DNA of 54,586 nt from an uncultured Bacilli bacterium (GTDB taxonomy: Bacteria; Bacillota_I; Bacilli_A; RF39; UBA660): NCBI GenBank assembly GCA_934148015.1, contig CAKPCU010000007.1, positions 1 to 54,586 on the forward strand. Reading direction: 5' to 3'. Shown here piece by piece: positions 1-7,182 of this stretch; within the stretch, counting starts at the first letter, position 1, and each line of letters begins with the position of its first letter. The notes beneath the pieces are model-generated. The model was not told the DNA's origin. It ran no database searches and worked only from the letters and a program-made list of their open reading frames with translations. Made by a program: the position numbers and the translations under genes.

Positions 1-76
1 TGGCGCTTCAAGTAGGACTCGAACCTACGACCTGCCGGTTAACAGCCGGATGCTCTACCAACTGAGCTATTGAAGC
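1..76 (-). tRNA. tRNA-Asn (GTT anticodon)
   Basis: Read on the minus strand, a complete cloverleaf runs from a 7-bp acceptor stem (GCTTCAA with TTGAAGC) to discriminator G and an encoded CCA. The anticodon loop CTGTTAA gives anticodon GTT (asparagine). The T arm contains the usual GGTTCGAGTCC. The gene reaches the window edge but appears complete at 76 nt. Confidence 0.96.
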
Positions 77-110
77 ACACATTTCATTTTTTCATCTGAA
101 ATACACATCA

Positions 111-139
111 ATTATATAGTTAATAACAACATTTGTCAA
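111..139 (-). promoter_or_regulatory. Promoter of tRNA-Asn
   Basis: On the minus strand a consensus TTGACA (134-139) is separated by 17 bp from a consensus TATAAT (111-116), about 35 bp upstream of the tRNA 5' end. Both hexamers are perfect sigma-A matches. Confidence 0.9.
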
Positions 140-171
140 TTCTTTTTTTTAAATTGTTAATGTTTTTTTTC

Positions 172-199
172 TTTACACAATATTATTTTATGATATAAT
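172..199 (+). promoter_or_regulatory. Promoter of the kinase-like gene
   Basis: TTTACA (172-177), 16-bp spacer, then an extended -10 TG-A-TATAAT ending at 199, followed 27 bp later by the ATG of the gene at 226. Confidence 0.75.
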
Positions 200-225
200 A
201 ACTTCTTAAGAAAAGGGGTATTTAT

Positions 226-951
226 ATGAAATATATAAATTTAAACAATATTATATTAAGTGATTGCATTGGAATCGGTTCTTTTGGTTCAATAAGAAAA
301 TGTTATATTAATAATAAATTATATGCATTTAAGTGTTTTAAAGAACCTAAATATTTGGATGGCAAGAAGGATAACATATCAAAAATAGGTAAAGTGTCAA
401 ATGATAAGCAGTTAATAACTCCAAATTTCTGGGTAATTGCAAACAGCAAAAAAATAGGATATATATCTAATTTTTGTGATGGATATGATATGGGATTTAA
501 TACAAGCAATATAATTGAAGAAATCAAAAATGCAAAAGAAGTTATTAAAAGAATGCATTCTTATAAAATAATACATGGTGATTTAATTTCATCAAATATA
601 ATGGTCAAAGATAAAAAAGCATTTATAATTGATTTTGATAATTCATCTATTAATGGAAGTAAAATAAATATTAAACACACTAACGATTTATCTTATGAGT
701 ATATAAATAAACTTGGGGTTAATAACGCACTTGACGTGTTTATATTTAATCTTCTTACCTTTTCACTAATTAATGAATGTAATTTTTATTCTTGTAGAAA
801 TGAAATAGGAAGAAAAAACTATAAATTTTTTGATAGTAAAGATGCTATTAAAATATGTAATCAATCTTTTTTAAGTAATGGTTATTCTGATAAAGACTAT
901 TTAATTGATACAATTAATGAGGAAAGATTTAAGTATGAAAAAAGATGGTGA
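226..951 (+). CDS. Protein-kinase-like phosphotransferase
   Basis: A 241-residue single-domain protein with the core of the protein-kinase fold. It has a glycine-rich loop GIGSFG (residues 16-21), the nucleotide-anchoring lysine in AFK (36), a catalytic loop HGDL-x3-N (H117, D119, N124) and the metal-binding DFD (136-138). HGD replaces the HRD of classic Ser/Thr kinases, as in RIO, Bud32 and aminoglycoside kinase branches. There is no membrane segment or PASTA repeat, so it is not the usual PrkC receptor kinase. The ATG follows an AAAGGGG site by 7 nt. It stands alone between tRNA-Asn and convergent minus-strand genes, with its own promoter and terminator. The substrate is unknown; protein, sugar and small-molecule acceptors are all possible. 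Confidence 0.75.
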   Translation: MKYINLNNIILSDCIGIGSFGSIRKCYINNKLYAFKCFKEPKYLDGKKDNISKIGKVSNDKQLITPNFWVIANSKKIGYISNFCDGYDMGFNTSNIIEEIKNAKEVIKRMHSYKIIHGDLISSNIMVKDKKAFIIDFDNSSINGSKINIKHTNDLSYEYINKLGVNNALDVFIFNLLTFSLINECNFYSCRNEIGRKNYKFFDSKDAIKICNQSFLSNGYSDKDYLIDTINEERFKYEKRW

Positions 952-964
952 CAAAGCCATCTTT
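941..964. terminator. Bidirectional intrinsic terminator
   Basis: An 8-bp perfect stem AAAGATGG/CCATCTTT (941-948, 957-964) encloses the TGA stop of the kinase-like gene. T-rich tracts lie on both sides, so it can end the plus-strand gene and the minus-strand pseudogene at 967. Confidence 0.8.
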
Positions 965-966
965 AT

Positions 967-1868
967 TTATTTTACTTTTTGTACACATTCAAATACATAA
1001 TTATTTTCATTTTGTTTAGTAAACGAAAATTTAAATTGTGTAAATTTATCTTTATTAGCAATTACATTTTCATCATCAGATGGATTTTTTGACTTAAAAA
1101 TAGCATTACAAGTGGCATTATAATCGCAATGTTGGTTAAAATATGAAAGCTCACCATTATATTCATTTCCCATATATTTTTCTGCATCATTGTACCATAA
1201 AGCTTCATATAAATATATTCTATTATTATCTTTTTCGGCTTTTACTAATGTTCTTCCTATATCATATGGTGGGTCTATGCCTATGTAATCAGGCACAATG
1301 TATATGTTTTTGTTGTCTAATTTTGTATCTCCCCTAGCTAAACCATAATTATAAAAATCTTTAATATCATATTTAGTACCAAATATTTTTTCATAAGCTT
1401 CTTTTTGTTTATCATAAGAAACATTTTTTGAGAAAAATCGTTTTTTGGTAATATATAATTTAATGTCATACTAGCTTTAAAATCATCTGATAAATCTTTT
1501 GCATAAACAATTTTTCCATCTTTATCATATAATGTTTCTTGTAAGTATACTTCTTTTCCAGCAGTATCAGTAAATTCAGAATTAAAAATATCAGTACCAC
1601 TTACTCTATTATATAAATCTTTTACCATATCATTATTTAATGATATGTTTTCTTTTTTGTTTTCTTTAGTTGTATCTTTATTTACCTTATTATCTACTAT
1701 TTTTTTATCATCTTTACCACCAATATTAATAATACCCTTACCATTTAATATGTAAACTACTAATCCTATTATAACGATAAATAGTACTACGCATATTCCT
1801 TTAAATATATTTCTTTTTTTGATAGTTTCATTACTTGGTCTACCTACACCATTTTTAAATACTCCCAT
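967..1868 (-). pseudogene. Frameshifted GRPSNE-type membrane-anchored surface protein
   Basis: The N-terminal part (start at 1868) reads MGVFKNGVGRPSNE, then one hydrophobic segment (about residues 25-46) and a polar Lys/Asn-rich linker. The frame closes at 1338. A one-base slip at the A6 run near 1430-1436 (CTCAAAAAA on the minus strand) restores an uninterrupted frame that continues through the start of the apparent small gene at 967-1296. The block is 902 nt, exactly one base short of a 300-codon gene. The restored length matches its paralogue at 24606 (294 aa), which has a near-identical N-terminus. The ectodomain is unrecognised. It could be a real pseudogene, a phase-variable gene, a slippage-expressed gene or a consensus error. 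Confidence 0.8.
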
Positions 1869-1990
1869 TTTTTACTCTTTCTCTTTCTTTTTATTTTTTA
1901 TAAAGTACCTATTTTGATTACTTTACATTTTTATAATATCATCTACATCTTTCTTACACAATAATAATATGTACACTAATTTTACATTAA
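1690..1990. repeat. Duplicated promoter + N-terminus block, copy 1
   Basis: About 300 bp covering the promoter, leader, RBS and first roughly 55 codons of the gene at 967-1868. It is nearly identical to 25320-25618. The upstream non-coding halves differ at only a handful of positions plus a 3-nt indel. Similarity stops abruptly on the ectodomain side and just before the tRNA-fMet terminator. Confidence 0.85.
1933..1961 (-). promoter_or_regulatory. Promoter of surface protein gene, copy 1
   Basis: TTGTGT (1956-1961), 17 bp, then extended -10 TG-A-TATTAT (hexamer 1933-1938). The same arrangement is conserved in copy 2 at 25555-25583, which supports the call. Confidence 0.65.
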
Positions 1991-2008
1991 AAAAACACCC
2001 TAAGGTGT
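1989..2008 (-). terminator. Terminator of the tRNA-Ser/tRNA-fMet unit
   Basis: Immediately downstream of tRNA-fMet on the minus strand, ACACC pairs with GGTGT around a 4-nt loop and is followed by a run of T. Confidence 0.75.
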
Positions 2009-2016
2009 AATAAGCT

Positions 2017-2093
<77 letters not shown>

Positions 2094-2104
2094 ATATGAA
2101 TAAG

Positions 2105-2197
2105 TGGCGGAGAAAGAGGGATTCGAACCCCCGCGCCGGTTGCCCGACCTCCCGGTTTTCAAGACCGGTCCCTTCAACCAGACTTGGGTATTTCTCC
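2105..2197 (-). tRNA. tRNA-Ser (TGA anticodon)
   Basis: A 93-nt class II tRNA with a long variable arm, acceptor stem GGAGAAA/TTTCTCC, anticodon loop CTTGAAA (anticodon TGA), discriminator G and encoded CCA. It is the first gene of a two-tRNA unit with tRNA-fMet. Confidence 0.95.
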
Positions 2198-2254
2198 GTT
2201 TACTACTAATATTATATGTCAAAAAATAAAACATATAACTCAAACAGCAATAAA

Positions 2255-2284
2255 ATTATAGCACACCTATTTTTTGTTTGTCAA
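2255..2284 (-). promoter_or_regulatory. Promoter of tRNA-Ser/tRNA-fMet
   Basis: Consensus TTGACA (2279-2284), 18-bp spacer ending in TGC, consensus TATAAT (2255-2260), so it also carries an extended -10. Confidence 0.85.
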
Positions 2285-2324
2285 CTAATTTTAATAAAAA
2301 CCATACAATTAAGCTAATATATGC

Positions 2325-3137
2325 TTATTTTTTTATTTTTTGACAAGTCGGGCAATAATAAGTACCTCTTCCTCCCACTTTCTCCTTAATAATTATTGAG
2401 CTGCAAGCATAACAGGGCTCATCTTTTCTCATGTGTACATTTAATACCTTCTCAAAAGTACCACGATTTCCATCTATGTTTGGATATGTTCCTTTATAAG
2501 TTAATGCCTTTTCGAATACCTTTTTAGTATTTTCTATTATTCTTTCTAAATCATTTAACGAAAGTCTATCTGCACAACTCTTTGGATTTATTTTGCTTTC
2601 AAACAAAATCTCATCAGCATATATATTTCCTATTCCTGTTACAATACTTTGATCAAGAAGCATCTTTTTTATTTCAACATGATGACTTTTAAATTTATTT
2701 TTTAAATATTTAGGATTAAGATTTTTATCGTCATACTCAAGACCTAGTTTTTTTTCTTCAAAGAATTTATCAATATCTTTGCCATCATACACTTCCATCT
2801 TACCAAATAGTCTTGGATCATTATAATGGAGAGCAAAATCATCAAAGTCAAAAATAACATAATCGTGCTTATCTTTTATATCATCTAATCCTTTTAAATA
2901 AAATCTTCCTTCCATTCTAAAATGTATTATTATATAACTATCATTAAGTTCAAATAACAGCCACTTACCTCTTCTTTTTACTTTTTCTATCCTTTTACCA
3001 GTTACCTTTTTTATAAAATCATCTTTTTTATTATAAACTATCTTATCTAAGTATACACTTACACCTATAATTTTTTTCCCTTCAATTATCTTACTTAAAT
3101 CTCTTTTAGTTGTTTCAACTTCTACTAACTCTGGCAT
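2325..3137 (-). CDS. mutM: Formamidopyrimidine-DNA glycosylase (Fpg)
   Basis: A bifunctional glycosylase/AP lyase of base-excision repair that removes 8-oxoguanine and ring-opened purines. The N-terminus MPELVEVET has the catalytic Pro (after Met removal) and Glu. The middle holds the helix-two-turn-helix region (GIGNIYADE). The C-terminus ends in a zinc finger with CYAC and CPTC pairs. At 270 residues it has the standard family length. It begins 2 nt after the polA stop, with only a weak AGAGG upstream, so it is probably translationally coupled to polA; polA-mutM is a common Bacillota repair operon. Confidence 0.97.
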   Translation of the reverse strand: MPELVEVETTKRDLSKIIEGKKIIGVSVYLDKIVYNKKDDFIKKVTGKRIEKVKRRGKWLLFELNDSYIIIHFRMEGRFYLKGLDDIKDKHDYVIFDFDDFALHYNDPRLFGKMEVYDGKDIDKFFEEKKLGLEYDDKNLNPKYLKNKFKSHHVEIKKMLLDQSIVTGIGNIYADEILFESKINPKSCADRLSLNDLERIIENTKKVFEKALTYKGTYPNIDGNRGTFEKVLNVHMRKDEPCYACSSIIIKEKVGGRGTYYCPTCQKIKK

Positions 3138-3139
3138 AA

Positions 3140-5719
3140 TTATTTAGCCTCTGCCCAGTTATTTCCAATATTTATATCGACTTTTAAAGGAACATCAAGT
3201 TTATATGCATTATCCATTTTATCGTTTACTATCTTAGTAACTTTATCTATCTCGTCATTAAATACATTAAATATAAGTTCATCGTGTACTTGAAGAAGCA
3301 TTTTACTTCTAATATTTTGCTTTTTAAACTCATTATATATATCTATCATAGCTTTTTTTAATATATCAGCACTAGAGCCTTGTATTGGTGTATTAAGTGC
3401 CATTCTCTCACCTTGTGCCCTTATCATATAATTAGTATTCTTAAGTTCATCTATTGTTCTTTTTCTATTCATTATTGTAGTAACATACCCTTTTTCATAA
3501 GCATCTTTTATAACACTATCCATATACGTTTTAGTACCATTATAAGTTTCAAAGTATTTATTTATAAATTCTTTAGCTTCTTTAACTCCTATTTTTAAGT
3601 CTTCTGAAAGTCCAAAACTACTAATTCCATATAATATACCAAAGTTAACTGCTTTAGCTTGTCTACGCATTAAAGATGTTACTTCATCTTCTTTTACATT
3701 AAATATATCCATAGCGGTTGTCGTATGAATATCTTTACCATTTACAAATGAATTAATTAATTCTGGAACTTTTGAAAAATGTGCAAAGACTCTTAATTCT
3801 ATTTGAGAATAATCACTTGATAATAACTTGGAATTTTCTTCTGGAATAAATGCCCTTCTAACCATTTTTCCGTACTCTGTTCTAACTGGTATATTTTGTA
3901 AATTAGGTTCTATAGAAGATAGTCTTCCTGTTCTTGTAAGTGTTTGTGTGTATATAGTATGTATCTTGCCATCTTCTAAAACGTTATTTTCAAGACCTAT
4001 TATATATGTACTTTGAAGTTTAGTAAGCATTCTATGTTCTAAAATAAGTTCTATTATAGGGTGTCTATCTCTATACTTTTCAAGTACCGACTTATCCGTT
4101 GAATAGCCACTTTTTGTTTTCTTTCCCTTACCTATTTGTAATTTTTCAAATAAAACTTCACCTAACTGCTTTGGAGAAGATATGTTAAATCTTTCACCAG
4201 CCATTTCATAGATTTTTTCTTTAATATTAGTTATTTTCTCTTCTATTTCTTCATTCATTTGTTTTAAAACCGATGTATCTAATCTTATTCCCTCATATTC
4301 CATATTTCCTAATACTATGGATAGTTTCATCTCTATTTCATTAAATAAATACGAAGCATCTTCTAATTTTATATCTTCTTCTAATTTATTTTTAGTATCA
4401 TATATAAATTTTGCTTTTTTACAAACCATTTCATTTACTTTATCTATATCTATTTTTTTAGCTTTACTTATAATTTCATAAAATGGTATATCATATCCAA
4501 ATTGATTAGCTAGGTAAGCTATATCATCTTTTATATTATAATTAAGCAAGTATGCTGCTATATTAGTATCAAAAGTTACGTTTTCTATTTCAAAACCTTG
4601 TTTTTTTAAAGTAACATAATGTTTTTTTAAATCATATGTAAATTTTTCTTTATCATTTATTTTTCTAAGTACATCTACTATTAAATCTTTATTAACGTAA
4701 AAAGCATTTTCACCATCATATAATCCTAAAGAAAGCATGTTTGCTGTATGATAATTTACTTTATCTAATTCTATATAAAATGATATTTTATCTTTTAAAC
4801 TATTTAACTGATCTAAAGATTTTATCTCTTTTATTTCTAATTTAGTATCCTCTTTTTTTATATCCATATTTTTTATGAATGAATAAAAGTTTAACTTTTC
4901 ATACGCATCTTTTAATTTTGGCATATTACTTTGTAATATCTTAGTATCTTCTATATCAAAATCTAAAGGAACATCTTTATATATAGTTGCTAAATCCTTA
5001 CTTTTAAATGCATCTTCTCTGCCATTTATTAGTTTTTCTTTAACAGTTCCTGATATATTAGAAATATTATCATATATATTTTCAACAGTTCCATATTTAC
5101 ATAAAAGCTTAAGAGCAGTTTTTTCTCCTATTCCCTTTACACCAGGAATATTATCTGATACATCTCCTTGTAAGCCTTTTATATCAATCATCTTATCTGG
5201 CGTTAGTCCATAATTTTTTAAAAACGTATCTTTATTCATTAAGATACTATCTTTTGTTTTAAGCATTTTCATTATTACTTTATCACTTATAAGCTGCAAT
5301 AAATCCTTATCACTACTTACTATTAGGCCTTCATATTCACTGCTGTTATCAATTTTTTTTGCAAGCGTACCAATTATATCATCTGCTTCATAATTATCTA
5401 TCTCAAACCATTTAATTCCCATGTAAGAAAGAAGTTCCTTTGAAATTGGAAATTGCTGTTTAAGTTCATTTGGCATTTCTATTCTTCCAGCTTTATATTC
5501 TTCATATTTATCATGTCTAAATGTTTTGCCTTTATCAAATGCAACTAACATGTATTCTGGTTTTTCATCATTTATAATTTTATTTATCATATTTACAAAA
5601 CCATATAATGCATTTGTTGGAAAACCATCTTTGTTTTTCATGAAATTTCCAGAGTAAGCTGTTGCATAATAACTTCTAAATAATAAATTATTTCCATCTA
5701 CTAATACTACTTTTTTCAT
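3140..5719 (-). CDS. polA: DNA polymerase I
   Basis: Replicative gap-filling and repair polymerase, 859 residues from the chosen start. Domains in order are the 5' nuclease (VDGNNLLFRSYYA at the N-terminus, then a helix-hairpin-helix near residue 190), a degenerate 3'-5' exonuclease-like domain and the family A polymerase. Polymerase motifs A (DYSQIELRV), B (RRQAKAVNFGILYG) and C (QVHDELIF) are intact. The expected DxE of exonuclease motif I is replaced by IELDK, so proofreading is probably absent, as in Bacillus-type Pol I. An upstream TTG at 5731 exists, but GGTGA sits 5 nt before the ATG at 5719, which is preferred. A TATAAT at 5736-5741 is a likely -10. Confidence 0.97.
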   Translation of the reverse strand: MKKVVLVDGNNLLFRSYYATAYSGNFMKNKDGFPTNALYGFVNMINKIINDEKPEYMLVAFDKGKTFRHDKYEEYKAGRIEMPNELKQQFPISKELLSYMGIKWFEIDNYEADDIIGTLAKKIDNSSEYEGLIVSSDKDLLQLISDKVIMKMLKTKDSILMNKDTFLKNYGLTPDKMIDIKGLQGDVSDNIPGVKGIGEKTALKLLCKYGTVENIYDNISNISGTVKEKLINGREDAFKSKDLATIYKDVPLDFDIEDTKILQSNMPKLKDAYEKLNFYSFIKNMDIKKEDTKLEIKEIKSLDQLNSLKDKISFYIELDKVNYHTANMLSLGLYDGENAFYVNKDLIVDVLRKINDKEKFTYDLKKHYVTLKKQGFEIENVTFDTNIAAYLLNYNIKDDIAYLANQFGYDIPFYEIISKAKKIDIDKVNEMVCKKAKFIYDTKNKLEEDIKLEDASYLFNEIEMKLSIVLGNMEYEGIRLDTSVLKQMNEEIEEKITNIKEKIYEMAGERFNISSPKQLGEVLFEKLQIGKGKKTKSGYSTDKSVLEKYRDRHPIIELILEHRMLTKLQSTYIIGLENNVLEDGKIHTIYTQTLTRTGRLSSIEPNLQNIPVRTEYGKMVRRAFIPEENSKLLSSDYSQIELRVFAHFSKVPELINSFVNGKDIHTTTAMDIFNVKEDEVTSLMRRQAKAVNFGILYGISSFGLSEDLKIGVKEAKEFINKYFETYNGTKTYMDSVIKDAYEKGYVTTIMNRKRTIDELKNTNYMIRAQGERMALNTPIQGSSADILKKAMIDIYNEFKKQNIRSKMLLQVHDELIFNVFNDEIDKVTKIVNDKMDNAYKLDVPLKVDINIGNNWAEAK

Positions 5720-5750
5720 TTTCTTCACCAATATTATTATACACGCATAT

Positions 5751-5784
5751 GAAAATAAAAAAAAGAGTTTATTTCTAAACCCTT
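5751..5784 (-). terminator. Terminator of the DUF5684-like gene
   Basis: A 9-bp stem (5763-5771 with 5776-5784) closed by a GAAA tetraloop and followed by a T-rich tract on the minus strand. It starts immediately after the stop codon at 5785. Confidence 0.85.
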
Positions 5785-6861
5785 CTACATTTGTCCATTA
5801 TTTTGATTATTATTATTTGACCATATTGAAGTATGAACTTCATTTTGAACTTGTCCACCTGCTACATTTGCATCATTAATGTTTTGTGGTTCACTAACAT
5901 TTGCATTAGCAAAAGTATTTGTAGTATCAGCATTTGGCATTTGTGCATTCATATTGATATTGTTATTCATCATATTTGTATTTGAAACATTTTGTTCTGC
6001 CACATTAGTAGTATCCAAGTTAACTGCATTTTGCATAGTATTATTAGGTTGTGCAAAAGTATTTGGCATAGCTGGATTACTTTGAGGCATCTCTTGTGAT
6101 GTGCCCCCAGCTAATGAATTTACATTAGTACTATCCATAGTATTATTTTGATTTACATTAACCTGATTTTGACTCATCATATCATTAAATGTTGGAGCTA
6201 CGTTATCTTGCATAGGTGCAGGATTTACGCTAGGCATTCCTTGAGCTTGCTCCATATTTTGATTAATAGGTGCTACGCTATTTTGATTTGGCATAACATT
6301 ATCAAACGTTGGTGCAACATTTTCTTCCGTAGTATTCATATTTAAAGAACTTGTCTGTTCATTAAATACTGGAGCTTGGTATCCAGCGTTAGAATTATTA
6401 CTACTTACATCATTAAAGTTATTTTGTACATCACTTACTGCACTAGTAGACATATCATCAGATAAGACATTACTTTTTCCAAATGCTAACATTGGCATAA
6501 ATATAACTGGTAAAAGTATCATACCAACAGTATAACCCGTACCCTTACCAAATTTCTTAGCAATTCCGTTATACACTACAACCATTGCATAAATATTTGC
6601 AATTGGAACGCAAAGTAAAAGTACATACCACCAAGGTTTTTCTGCAATCTCACACATAACTATAAAGTTATAAATTGGCACAATTGCTGCCCAACCTGGT
6701 TTACCAGCTTTCACAAATATTTTCCAGTATGATACAATCATCAAAATACTTATTGCCATAGACAAAATACAAACAAATAATCCCATCGCTGCAATTGTAC
6801 CAGCTAGTCCTGACATAGCACTCGCATCATATGGAGTACCTGTATAATAACTATCATTCAT
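5785..6861 (-). CDS. Membrane protein, DUF5684-like, with Asn/Gln-rich tail
   Basis: 358 residues. The first ~135 contain four hydrophobic segments and the DUF5684 signature KAGKPGWAAIVPIYN followed by EKPWWY. The remaining ~220 residues are a low-complexity tail dominated by Asn, Gln, Met, Ala and Pro, with imperfect repeats of the type NVAPTFND/NVMP. The start at 6861 follows GGGAGG by 7 nt. It is transcribed alone with its own terminator. The family has no established function. The tail is probably disordered and could reach into the cell wall or cytoplasm depending on topology. Confidence 0.75.
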   Translation of the reverse strand: MNDSYYTGTPYDASAMSGLAGTIAAMGLFVCILSMAISILMIVSYWKIFVKAGKPGWAAIVPIYNFIVMCEIAEKPWWYVLLLCVPIANIYAMVVVYNGIAKKFGKGTGYTVGMILLPVIFMPMLAFGKSNVLSDDMSTSAVSDVQNNFNDVSSNNSNAGYQAPVFNEQTSSLNMNTTEENVAPTFDNVMPNQNSVAPINQNMEQAQGMPSVNPAPMQDNVAPTFNDMMSQNQVNVNQNNTMDSTNVNSLAGGTSQEMPQSNPAMPNTFAQPNNTMQNAVNLDTTNVAEQNVSNTNMMNNNINMNAQMPNADTTNTFANANVSEPQNINDANVAGGQVQNEVHTSIWSNNNNQNNGQM

Positions 6862-6923
6862 TTTTATTCCTCCCTTATTTTACTTAATTATAAAATAATT
6901 TGTTATTTTTTTCAATATTATAA

Positions 6924-6953
6924 GTATTTTTTTACACATCTTTACACATAATA
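6924..6953 (+). promoter_or_regulatory. Candidate sigma-G-type promoter of sspI
   Basis: GTATT (6924-6928), 18 bp, CATAATA (6947-6953), 20 bp before the start codon of sspI. The -10 fits the forespore consensus CATnnTA and there is no good sigma-A pair here. The -35 is only a partial match. Confidence 0.45.
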
Positions 6954-6972
6954 AACTGAAAGGACGGTTTAT

Positions 6973-7182
6973 ATGAAAGACGTGAGCATAAGAAAATATA
7001 TTATCGATAATTTTAAAGGAGATAACGAAAGTGAAATAGAAGAATCAATAAATGATACCATTAAAGAAGGATTAGAAGAAGCATTACCTGGTCTTGGAGT
7101 ATTTATGGAGCTTATATGGAATAATGCGTCTGACAAATTAAAAAAAGAACTTTTAGAAATTCTAAAAGCTCAGTTAAATTAG
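6973..7182 (+). CDS. sspI: Small acid-soluble spore protein I
   Basis: 69 residues matching the SspI family along its length. The diagnostic core LPGLGVFMELIWNNA corresponds to the Bacillus LPGLGVLFEVIWKNA, followed by a KKELLEIL-type C-terminal helix. SspI is a forespore protein made late in sporulation. The start follows AAAGGACGG. From memory, Bacillus keeps sspI close to pheS-pheT, and the same neighbourhood is seen here, which supports orthology. Its TAG stop interlocks with the TAA stop of convergent pheT (4-nt overlap). Confidence 0.88.
   Translation: MKDVSIRKYIIDNFKGDNESEIEESINDTIKEGLEEALPGLGVFMELIWNNASDKLKKELLEILKAQLN

Noticed and set aside
1428..1438. Canonical -1 ribosomal slippery heptamer
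   Set aside because: In both frameshifted genes the zero-frame codons are CAA AAA A, so X-XXY-YYZ is not in register; only transcriptional slippage or single-tRNA slip would fit.
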